Assembly (NCBI GenBank): GCA_015680685.1
Contig: MNCI01010715.1
Location: 67,787 to 131,786 of the forward strand
Reading direction: 5' to 3'
Length of the DNA: 64,000 nt
Source: Gnetum montanum
Taxonomy: Eukaryota; Streptophyta; Gnetopsida; Gnetales; Gnetaceae
Shown here: positions 34,621 to 44,241 of the stretch, one piece after another
Layout of the letters: each line of letters begins with the position of its first letter
Numbering within the stretch: position 1 is the stretch's first letter
Position numbers and translations under genes: made by a program
Notes under the pieces: generated by a model
What the model saw: the letters and a program-made list of their open reading frames with translations, nothing else
What the model was told of the DNA's origin: nothing
Databases searched by the model: none

Positions 34621-34836
34621 ACCTCTCTCACTTAAGATGGGATAACAAAGAGGAGGAGAGTCCACTCTCTGATCAATTTCCAGACGAACTCATCTCTACT
34701 AGAGTAATAAGTGAACAAATGCCTATAAAAGCAATATGGTATAATGGCATCCTCATATATCTTCTCATCCAAGAGATGCCCATAGGACTTGGATTTTAGG
34801 AAGAAATAACAATTTTTTCATCGGGAAAAATACTTT

Positions 34837-35943
34837 ATGGAAATCAATGAACGCCTCTATACGGTGTGTATTGATGGCTTGATTCATCAGTGTGTCCCTA
34901 ACGAAGATCAATTGCACATTATCCAGGATGCTCATGAAGGGCCTTATAGATGCCACTATGCAGAGAGATGCATGACCATAAAAATCCTGATGGTAGGATA
35001 CTATTGGCCTATAATCTTTAGAGATGCCCATCAATTCATCAAGACTTGTGAATGTTGTCAATGTGACGGGGGGATGACTATTCACATGGAAGGTCCTCAA
35101 TAATGGATTTAACCACTAGAACCTTTTGACATATGGGATGTTGACTTCATGGGTCCCATCACATCCACGTTCAATGGAAAGGCGTATATTATAGTAGTAG
35201 TTAACTATTGCACAAAATGAGTAGAAGCTGTAGCTGTTACTGATTGTACATCATCCACTCTTGCCAAATTTATACAAAAAAATATCGTGATTAGGTTTGG
35301 GGTGCCATGTTCACTAATTTCTAATAATGGAACTCATTTTACAAGTGCCACATTTAGAAAATTAATGTCATGCTTGGGGGTAGAACATAAATTTACAACA
35401 CCTTACCATCCCTAAGCCAACAGTTAAGTAGAGGTAACCAACCGAGAGATTACAAAAATACTAACATGAACCATTAGCAAATATAGGAAGGATTGGAGTA
35501 TAAAACTTAATGATGCTCTCTAGGCTTGTCTTTTAACTTGGAAACTTCTGATTGGCTATTCTCCCTACGAGTTAGTGTATGGGAAACTTCCAATGCTGCC
35601 AATTCAATTTGAGCTTCATACACTCTCAACAGCCTATGATTTAAACCTTCACCTAAGTCTAGTAGAGAAGGAAAAATTGATCAACCTAAACGTGCTAGAT
35701 AAAAATCAATTAGTGGTCCTATCCTTGAATGAGGTGAACAAGGCATTTAGCAAGCAACGTCATGACCCTAGAATTAGAAAAGTAAAACTTAAACTAGGAG
35801 ATAAGGTTCTCTATTGGAACCCCACACATGTATCCCAAAATAAAAAATTCCAAACATTGTGGGAGGGACCTTATATAATTAATCAAACCTTTTCCTTTGG
35901 GGCCATGTTGATATACAAATCTAACAGCCCAAATAAAAAGTAG
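34837..35943 (+). pseudogene. pol: Integrase, GypC, decayed
   Basis: The HHCC-type zinc region is present (HIIQDAHEGPYRCHYAERC and TCECCQ, 34910-35065). The core has DVDFMGPITS (first Asp kept, about 35135-35165), LISNNGTHFTS (second Asp changed to Asn, about 35310-35345) and NREITKIL (Glu kept, about 35440-35465). The C-terminal open frame 35575-35943 (YGKLPMLPIQFELHTLSTAY ... KLGDKVLYWNPTHVSQNKKF) ends in YKSNSPNKK without a chromodomain. Stops replace Trp and Gln codons. Confidence 0.88.
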
Positions 35944-37317
35944 TTGATCAACATCCAACAAGTTACACCTTTTTTGAAACCTAAATAAGCTAGTGAAACT
36001 ACTGCCTCAATGGATGGACAACCATGTTCTATTTTTTTGGATCTCCTTCTTCCAATTTAGTCATGGCAGAGATGGCCATCCATGCTAACCATCAAATTGG
36101 CTTCTCATTTTTTCTACTTTTTGTTTTTCATGTTTTTGGATTTTTCAAATTTTACACCATCTTTAGTACCTTTGAACTTTCTTAACTATTTTACACTTTC
36201 TTATATATTTTTGTTTTGTTTTGTTTTATTTGAGTGTGAGATTTTCTTATTTTTGCTAATAAAGAATGCTTTATTATCACAAGACATAGTGTCACTATTG
36301 TTGTTTACTATTAATGGTTTGTGCTTAATGTGTGATTATCAATGTTTGGTTTCTATTTTTGAATTTTGATGTTTGATGACTTTGACATGGTTTATTTTTC
36401 ATGGAATAGGTAGTAAGTACATGTCATCTGCCCATGCAATGAACTCTATGGTTTCTCTTGTTTTGGGAATTTGAGATTCCTTTTCATTAAAGAAACTTTT
36501 AACCAATCGGTGACCTTGGTAATTTTGAAATTAGGAAGGATTCAAAGGTTTGTAAAGGGTGTGACTTCAAGGGGACTCATTACTCTTTGTACTATTCTTC
36601 TTGCTTGAGTGCTTGAGTGTTTTTCATAGACTTCTTACCATTCCACACCACCCACTGAAGGAAGTTAAAATAACATCATTACATGGTGTGGTTTCCATTA
36701 AAAAAACTAATGGGAATTCAAAGCACATCCCTTTGACACAAATAAGTCCTTGCATGGTGTGGTTCCCATTTCAAAAAAAAAAAAAAAAACAAACAAACAA
36801 ACAAACAAATAAACAATGGGAATTCAAAGCACACTCCTTGGATAAGTAAATGGGCTACAAGCATTGGTTATGGGACTCAAACAACATGCACCTATGCTTG
36901 AAGGAAACCTCTAACTAAGGCACTCACTCTCAATTCCTACTTCTCTTTTCTTGTCTTTGTTGAATGATGGCTGTTTTGTGGAAGTATTCTTGTGTCTTGA
37001 GTAGTTGGATCGATCTTAGAGTAGTGATGCGAAGTCACTGGAAGTAGATAGTTTTAGTCTGGACTAAGGATGAAACTTCTTGGGTCATTTTAAATAGAAA
37101 TTCCACAAGGGACTTCTTATGACCTCAATCTGAAACTCCATTCCACCTTCTCTATCATCCATCCTTGCTGTTGTAACCCACCTCACTATTGTGTTCTATG
37201 TTATGATCTATGTGTTAGTTTAACATGTTGGGATTCTTGGGTAGATTCTTTTAGGTTGGTCCTTAATTTGTCATGTCATTAAATTGACTCTGGGGCTCAT
37301 GGACTCATTAATTGAGG
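35944..37317 (+). other. Non-coding region after integrase, GypC
   Basis: It starts with a polypurine-like agtcatggcagagatgg at 36059-36075, equivalent to GypA 47545-47561. T-rich runs follow (36100-36240). A tandem pair of catggtgtggttYccatt...aatgggaattcaaagcac units lies at about 36680-36840, the second split by poly(A) and CAAA repeats. atgcgaagtcactggaagtag near 37028 also occurs in GypB (15085-15110). No protein was recognised; 36082-36369 is a hydrophobic T-rich frame of no clear meaning. Confidence 0.7.
36773..36815 (+). repeat. Poly(A) plus (CAAA)n microsatellite
   Basis: A run of 17 A followed by about six CAAA units and one TAAA. GypB has a T-rich run at the matching place (15319-15345). 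Confidence 0.95.
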
Positions 37318-37372
37318 TTATGCAAGGGCAAAAATGGCATGAGCCTATTATGGGGATGACCCACTTGCATTG
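37318..37372 (+). other. Conserved stem-loop block, GypC copy
   Basis: Outer arms TGCAAG and CTTGCA pair, GGG pairs with CCC with a bulged A, and an inner GGC-ATGA-GCC hairpin is present. Sequence between arms is conserved with GypB 14774-14828 (-), GypA 48836-48893 (+) and GypD 52098-52150 (-). Confidence 0.78.
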
Positions 37373-37629
37373 CTCTTGGCTTGGTTAGTTAAGGTTCCTT
37401 ACCTTTGACATCGTCACAATCCTATATTTTGCATTTTTCATTGTGTAAACTACTTAGTACTCCTTAATCTTTTATTTCATTCATCCACTAAATCAATTTT
37501 TCTTCATTTTTCCAAATTTATGAACCTCAACATCCTCTTCTCATGTTTTCATACTAGTCTTGGTCTTTTAAGCTTTCATTTGACACCAATTTCACTCAAA
37601 AACTCTTCATATTTTGCAAGTTTAACTAA

Positions 37630-37741
37630 GGTCAAAGTTTGACTATGTTGGTCAATGGTTGCATCATTGAGGCCCTATCAAGGCATCCATCCTAGTTGAC
37701 AAGGCCTCGTCGACACATCACAAAAACCCTATATATATTGC
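37630..37741 (+). promoter_or_regulatory. W-box cluster, U3-like palindromes and TATA box, internal to GypC
   Basis: GTCAA/TTGAC cores at about 37630, 37638, 37650 and 37696 precede and overlap the motifs gcatcattgaggccctatc and caaggcctcgtcgac, which are the units of the GypC LTR U3. ccctatatatattg at 37728-37740 is a TATA box. It aligns with the GypB module at 14411-14528. It is about 0.5 kb upstream of the extra ORF. A promoter role is inferred from layout only. Confidence 0.6.
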
Positions 37742-38240
37742 TGGATATTTTGCAATTTTTTTACCATTTGCTCATAACACAAGGGTAGTTTTTGAGATTT
37801 TTTAGAGCCCAAAAACCTTCCAAAGCTCATAACTTCGCAACCATTTGTCCAAATCACTCCATTTTCAATCTTGCACTTACCAAAGATAAGATCTTTATCA
37901 TGGGGGCTGCAAACCTTAAGGTTTCCAATGAAAAATCAATGAAATTTTTTGGAAATTTTCCTAACTCCTCCAAAGGGTTAATAACCTTAACAACATATAA
38001 ACATCAACTTTTTCACAAATTAACCCTTCCAACAACCTTTGGGATGATTTATTAATGATAATACATTAATAAATGATAATTACATTAATTAAAACAACCA
38101 TAGTCACAACTTAGCCAAGTGTAACTATCCTTAAGAGATAAGGTATCTCGATTGTTTTAAGGTTACACAATAATTGCTAATCCATGGTTTTATTGTGATT
38201 GAAATGGTAGTAAAGTAAAAACATCCACAGGAAGGAGAAA
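37742..38240 (+). other. Presumed leader of the extra ORF, GypC
   Basis: It holds blocks shared with GypB (ccttccaaagctcataact, gggctgcaaaccttaagg). The 87-codon frame 37792-38055 is not conserved as protein. No other feature was seen. Confidence 0.5.
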
Positions 38241-38249
38241 CCTTGCAAC

Positions 38250-41060
38250 CATGGGAGAAATGACCTAGGGTTGGAAAAGGCCAACAAGAACAAGGCTAAG
38301 AACTACTTGAGCCAACTCATGTAATGGGACCTCTCCGTGAGGAGCTGGAAGTGGTATCTATTTGACAGATTCCACAAGAAGAAGTGCCAACCGAACAATT
38401 GCAAAGAGGAGAAGTGCCTGGACCTGTGCTAAGGCTTGAGGTCACTTTGACTCAAGCTTGCCTTAATATGATCATGTCCCAAGAAATTCAACAATCCATT
38501 CTTCAGGAGATCAACTTCGGGCCATTTTTAGAGAAGGCTTTAGAGGATGTCAAGACTAAATTGCAAACCTTGCCTATGTGGCCAATCATCATGTTTGGTG
38601 GAAAGTGGTACATGGGAGAAACACACCTCTTCTAGAATAGTCGAAGACCAAGATTGATACTTAAGATCAAGGACATTCAAGTGTCCTATTCAATAAAAGC
38701 TATTTCATAGGCACTTAGGTTGCCTAACATTGGAACACAATTGGAAGAATTATCCATGTAAGGTGACCCTGAGGCCAAGAAGAAGTGGACCTAGCATTGC
38801 TATAGGGTAGAGTGTAAGGAATATGGTGTGCTCACACCGGTGAAGTGGATTTATTTCAAGATTGTGGCCTATCACCTTAATCCAACAGTGAAGACAAGTA
38901 AGGTGACTACTTTCTCCACCTGAGCATGCATCGCTCTAAGTGAGAAGTTCCTCATTAACCTTCCACAACTACTATATTTGGAGATTGAGAAGTGTTTCAA
39001 GGAAAATGAATGTGGAAGGAAGACCCTACCCCTTCCATGCCTCATCAAAAAACTTTGCAAAAGGGTAGGAATTATTCACTACTCTAATGACACACACAGG
39101 CATACTCCTTTGGCTTCATGATTTAAGATCATGAAAGAGAAGATTCTAGTAATGAATCAATTAGAGGAGCTTCCACCACCACCATCCACTCAGGGTACAA
39201 CAATGAAAGCTCATGTAACCATGAAACAACTACGAAAAATCCAAGAACAGCTCTTGAGTGAACAAGAGTAGTAAGCAGGAACAAGTGGGGTAGATCCATC
39301 TGTGTACTAGCTAATAATGAGTCACCTTAATGAGGTGGCCCAAATAGTTAGCTAGATGGAGAGGGGTAGTTCCATTTTCTCTATTCAAAGAATGCAACTG
39401 TCTTTGAGGTTGGATGCAAATGCTTGAGAGGTAATGGTGTCACTAGCAACACATCATCTATTCCTAGAAATATTTGGGAATACTGCCACTGTCTTGGTGA
39501 GGTTGAAGGAAGGTGAAGAGGAAATGGTCTTGGTGATGCAACAGTAAGGGTAGGAGACAACAACAAGAGTAGTGGTTGATTGTGTAGCTGAAGCATTGAA
39601 TGCAACCGCTATGTTTGTATTAAACGTATCTACACTCCAAAATGTGTAGACATCCATAGGCACAATTAGCAGGAAGTTAGATGTAGCTCAACATGAAAAG
39701 TTGTTAGAATGATTAGTAGGAACTGAGCAACTAACTCTAGAAATCTTTGATCTTTTAGAGAACATCACCGCAACCCAATCAGAGTTGCTGAATGCAAGGG
39801 GAAGATGCATTATTTTGGAGGGACAACTAGAAATGGCCCAAGAGAAAAATCAACACTTGGTCTTAGAGGTTGTCAAACTTCATCCCCAACTTGCAAATCA
39901 AGCAATCCTCAAACCTATAGTAATAAGGGATGAAGCTATCAAATAGCTTCAAGAATGATTTCAGAAGGCTGAGGAGAAGGTAGTGATGACCATATTTAAA
40001 TAATCTATAATAGAAGCTGAAATGCACTCAATCAAAAAGGACTTAAATCAGATGCACCAAGAAAATGAAGCATTGATTGCACAAAATCATCACCTACAAA
40101 ATGTTGATGCTCAGAAAGATCAAATGCAAGAATTCATTCATCAACAATAGGAGAAGCTTGCTAGGGTAAACACTAAATTGAGGAAATTGGTCATGGAAAA
40201 TCATAATTTGTCAATGGAGGAGGTACACACCTTGTGCCAGAAATTGACCATCGAGATCATCGCCTAGAAGAATGAAACCCTAAAATTTGAGAAAGTGAAG
40301 AATCACTACAAGGACCAGGTTGGCTTGTATAAGGAAGTGAATGAAAAAAAAATTTAGATGGTAAAGGAAAAACTAAATGAAGCCCTCTAGCAACTCCAAC
40401 AAGGAAGAGAGATGTCATAACCCATCATTGATGGGATCAATGCCTACAACAAAATGGAGATCTGCTTAAAGGAGTAAAAATTGAGGAGATGATAAAGTAC
40501 ATGGAGTTGGCCAATATTCGTTATGCAAACCTAGCAATGCTGACAACTGGATGACTATGGTCAAAATTGGAGAAATAAGTGGCTATCTTGTATTTGCTAT
40601 ATGAGATGGAGTTCAAGCACCACAAGGATGCCAAGTAGAAGATTGAGACTGCTAATGCTAAACTTGAAGTTCTTATAGGGTGATTTAGAGATCAATGATC
40701 TATCACTGAAAACCTAGCCAAATGGATGAATGACTATCATGAGTTGAAGAATAAAGTTAGGGTGTTCGACATTGAACACAAATAGTTCACTTTTTAGTTT
40801 GTAAATGTAAAGGACTTGTTTCCAGCAATCCCATGTCCTTGGGATGTGCCCATTTCAACCCACATTAGGGAAGCTATGTGGACGGTGCATGATCCCAAGA
40901 GTAAGGAGGAGAAAATAAAAGCACTATTGGATGCTTTCTACCTTCCACCTAAAGTCACAGCAGCAATAGGATAGTTGTTGCCACCTCAACCACCCATGCG
41001 TGAAGTCGGTGAAGGTCCCTTGGAGCCTTAGGAACCACCACTGCCTAGGACCATTTGATC
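38250..41060 (+). pseudogene. Extra 3' ORF of GypC: plant-transposon-like domain plus coiled coil
   Basis: It starts near ATG 38250 (MGEMT). The conserved N-terminal domain spans about 38384-39065: QLRGEVPGP-like Pro/Glu start, MWPIIMFGGKWYMGETHLF, ALRLPNIGTQLEEL, GVLTPVKWIYFKIVAYHLNP, LSEKFLINLPQLLYLEIEKC and LPLPCLIKKLCKRVGI. The pattern (W.F...L.PT, then IN...L, then P.LI..LC..AG.) is that of the putative plant transposon protein domain known from Athila-type elements. From 39700 to 40900 the product is Glu/Gln/Lys-rich and heptad-like (RGRCIILEGQLEMAQEKNQH, HSIKKDLNQMHQENEALIAQ), a long coiled coil. It ends in a Pro-rich tail (about 40970-41060). Many stops; function unknown. Confidence 0.78.
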
Positions 41061-41283
41061 TTCTCCATTAACTTCACATCATCAAGGAATGTGCTATCTA
41101 ATTTGAAGATTTGAGTTATGATGTTCAAATCTATGTCATGAACACCTTTATTTTTTGTAATGTGTTGATTTGTACACTTCATTTTTTATCAAGTCAGTTA
41201 GTTGTTTTATTTAAAGAAAATTCAATCAATAATCCCATACCTTTTCAATTTTGTAAAAAGAACTTAAGGACAAGTATTCATTC

Positions 41284-41296
41284 AGTCATGGGGGTA
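41284..41296 (+). promoter_or_regulatory. Polypurine tract of GypC
   Basis: agtcatgggggta sits directly before TGATGAG of the 3' LTR. Confidence 0.88.
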
Positions 41297-42215
41297 TGAT
41301 GAGTTATATTCTATTAGTTGCATCAACATAACCTCATCAACGCAACCTCATCATGTGGGCCTTGTCGACGAAGCCTAGTTAACACATCATATCATGCGTC
41401 AATGTGGCCCCATCAACGTAGTGTTTGTAGTCAACTATAAATATGTGATTGTAGCCACATTTATGGCATAAGTATATTGTTGTTGTAATGGAGCTCTTGC
41501 AGTTTTTCCATTCAAAAGTTACAATTTTTCCTTCAAGAGCTTGCAGCAGGAGTCATTAAGTGTATGAATCTTTATTCAAGCATTGTTGTACCTAAGCACA
41601 ACAACGTGTGTAGCAATAAAGATGAGCTTTCTGATAAACCTTGCAACACTTTGCATAGATTAGCCATTTTATTTATGCATTTAATGTTTTCAATTATTTA
41701 TTAAATGTTTCTCATTAGTTATTAAATATTTTCCAGTTATTACATTAATGAATCAATTAAGCTAGATAGATTACACACATAAGTACAACCACTTCGAGCA
41801 TAACACGTATTCACTTGGTAATCCTAGTAATGTTATTGCTTAGTACACCCAGTAGTGTAGCGCTTGGTTGCCTAGTAGTGGATACATGAGTTCAGGATGT
41901 GTACAAAAAGTGGGATTTAATGCTTATGTTAGAATTAGTTAAATGCTAGCTAATTAGTCAATTCAATTCCTTTTATCTACATTTTGAGCATCAAACTATA
42001 AAACATAAAATGATAAAAATTGGATGCCTCAATTATAGTTACCCATACCAATGAATGTCACAAGTGTAATTGGGAAGACAACGATTGACCTTAAAGCTAG
42101 ATTCACTTCTGAAAGGACTAGTGCACCGGAAATGATAAAGTTGGTAGAATTTGACTAGATTGGGCATGAACACTTCGTGATGCATATGTTTAGGCTTCAG
42201 GTACTAAGGCATCCC
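41297..42215 (+). repeat. 3' LTR of GypC
   Basis: 919 bp, similar along its length to 28854-29790 (TATA ctataaata at 41435-41443; ATCTTTATT at 41568-41576; AATAAAGAT at 41615-41623). The last 40 bp are poorly matched and end ...gcatccc instead of CATCA, so the right border is inferred from the target duplication and from the reading frame of GypD. Confidence 0.82.
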
Positions 42216-42220
42216 ACATT
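42216..42220. repeat. Target-site duplication of GypC, right (acatt)
   Basis: Four of five bases match 28849-28853. See that entry. Confidence 0.65.
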
Positions 42221-43265
42221 TCCTTCTCCTTCTCACATTCCACCTACTTATTGTGGTTGATGAGGAAATTTATTTGGTTTGTCTAGAATTGCTCAAGTTG
42301 ATTAGGCATAATGTATTGTGTTGGATCTTTTTATTGTGTGCAAGGTTGCGAGCTCTTCCTATAATTTGCTAACTTCATTCTTAGCATGTTCTACCTTGGT
42401 TTCTACCATGATCAACTTCCCTTTAGTGGCTATTAATTCTGACTGAATTTCAATTACATCACTTAGGATGTCGAAAAGATTTTGCATTACCTACCTTATT
42501 TGTTGTAGTTTATCAAGCACATCCTTATGATCTATAGGAGTCATCAAGGTACTAGCTAACATTTGAGCATCTCTACCTCCAAAACGATCTACTAGTGGTA
42601 CATAGGAACATTAAATAATTCTTTTATGTGATCGGTGATTACTTCTGTGACTTCAACTACATCCTAGTGCTACATAACTATGATCGTGGATCCTTCTTTA
42701 GTTCTAGCATCACTTGGAACGATGTAGTGTTCCCAAAAATTTGTTGTTACCTTTCTCCCCTTCATCCTAATTGTAATGAGATTTGGCCATTAGCAGGGTT
42801 TGTTGAAATTATTATCTTGACTGCATTATCAATTACTTTATACAGGTTAGCTTCTTCACATGTTCCCTAGCTAATAGTCTTTGCAATTTGTTGCAGATGA
42901 CTCATTGAAAGCCTATAATCTTGCAATGGTGGCGATGGAACTTGCTACTATTGTTCTTCTTATTGCTATTGCTTAGTTTATTATTGACTGTTAGGCCCAG
43001 CCTGTTGTTGTTGACTGGTAAGTGTAGTGCTTGCAATTTCCTTGATGCCTATTGGTTTTTCTACTTGATCCTTCTTTGGAGACATCAGCTTGAGCATTTC
43101 TGCATAGGAAGCATTCTAAGCCTTCCTAAGGATGTCATTGGTGTACCCCAGGATGCTAGCTTGTCTACACAGCTTCCTAATAAGGAAAGGGAATAGAAGT
43201 GTTAGCTTCCCTACCTTTTTCTCCTCAAATCGCCATTAGATCTTGAGGAAATAGAGATGGGTGAT
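42221..43265 (-). pseudogene. Extra 3' ORF of GypD, middle part
   Basis: Read from 43265 downwards on the minus strand: HLYFLKI, WRFEEKKVGKLTLLFPFLIRK, LCRQASILGYTND (end of the plant-transposon-like domain; GypC reads PLPCLIKKLCKRVGI), then Pro/Gln-rich text, and VIEIQSELIATKGKLIMVET and VEHAKNEVSKL (coiled coil). It is one continuous frame apart from stops and frame slips. It continues into 50402 across GypA and into 28853 across GypC. Confidence 0.78.
43261..43265. repeat. Target-site duplication of GypA, left (gtgat)
   Basis: The right copy at 50402-50406 is gcgat. The single difference is a C-to-T change at a CpG. Confidence 0.78.
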
Positions 43266-44096
43266 TGATGGGATGCGATATCGCATGGCCACGATATCGC
43301 ATCCCTCACGATATTGTGTATGTGATATCGCATCTTCCCTTGCGATATCGCGTACACGATATCATGGTGCGCTGTCATATCTATAAATAAGAGGCAACTC
43401 TCCCTTGTTTCCTCATCTTAGGCTAGACAGTAGGGAAACTCTAGCAGATTGGTCACTCCAGAGATAGAATATTTTCCATGTGCCCGCAGTAGGAGTCCCA
43501 AAGTGAACGAATCTTTATTCGAGTAAACATTGTACCTGAACACAAGTTTGTGTATGGCAATAAAGATGAGCTTTTCGGATAAACCTTACAGCGCATGGAA
43601 TAGGATTTTATTATTGTTGTTTATTACCTATTATTTATTACTTGTTATTTACTATTTTCCTTCTCAACCCTTTTCTCCTAGTTAAGTGCCTCAGTACGAT
43701 CACTTTGAGCACGTGTGTTACGCGTGGTGATCCTAGCAACGATTAGCGTTTGGTAGCCATGATTGCATCGATTTAGGGTGTGTATGGTAAGTGGGAACAG
43801 ATGCTGATGCTAGGTAATTTAGACTTAGTTCATTAGTTAGAGTTAGTAATTAGTTTCTCAACCCTTCACCTTGTTAGCATAGGAGACATAAAACATAAAA
43901 AGCATAAAAATCATATACCTCAAACTTACTTAACCATACACCGTGACAACTATAAGTAAGTCTGGGAAGACAATGAATGATTAACCCTAAGTGTTCCATG
44001 GGGCGTGTAGGCACTTAGTCTATAGAGTTCGACCGAATCGCGCGTGCTACGCTCATATTCGTATGGTTGAGTGTAGGGGTATCTCGCCACTCATCA
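43266..44096 (+). repeat. 5' LTR of GypA
   Basis: 831 bp, TGATGGGA...CACTCATCA. U3 (43266-43380) consists of GCGATATCGC-type palindromes. TATA ctataaata lies at 43381-43389, only about 115 bp from the LTR start. ATCTTTATT (43511-43519) and AATAAAGAT (43559-43567) frame the poly(A) signal, with acacaa/ttgtgt as an inner hairpin. Confidence 0.94.
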
Positions 44097-44115
44097 TAGG
44101 CATTGTTGCAGAGGA
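44097..44115 (+). promoter_or_regulatory. Primer-binding site of GypA, tRNA-Asp type
   Basis: taggcattgttgcagagga adjoins the LTR end. It matches the tRNA-Asp complement at 13 of 19 positions. Confidence 0.8.
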
Positions 44116-44241
44116 CTAAGTGTTTGTGCACCAAATAGAACATACGATATCACTCACATTGTTGGGAGCCTAAACGAACCTTCAGGTTAATTAAAAGGAA
44201 AAAAATTATATAACGGTCAATTAGCACACCGATAGATAATA

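Larger units (their letters stand above)
28854..42215 (+). mobile_element. GypC: full-length Ty3/gypsy (Athila/Tat-like) element nested in GypD
   Basis: A 13.4-kb plus-strand element: 5' LTR, tRNA-Asp-type primer site, gag, protease, linker, RT, RNase H, integrase, 2.3 kb of non-coding DNA with stem-loop block and internal promoter-like module, extra ORF, polypurine tract, 3' LTR. It is the best single template here for the family layout and the closest relative of GypB. All reading frames are interrupted, so it is dead. Confidence 0.93.

Noticed and set aside
35575-35943. Chromodomain at the integrase C-terminus
   Set aside because: The reading ends shortly after the WEGPYII segment; no chromodomain pattern was seen in GypB, GypC or GypD.
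36683-36840. Hairpin from TTCCCAT/ATGGGAA arms around the CAAA repeat
   Set aside because: Only about 7 bp pair and the two units are better explained as an imperfect tandem duplication with microsatellite expansion.
43266-43380. Regular palindromic units resembling a CRISPR array
   Set aside because: Units are irregular, there are no unique spacers of constant size, and the stretch is the U3 of an LTR in a plant-type genome.
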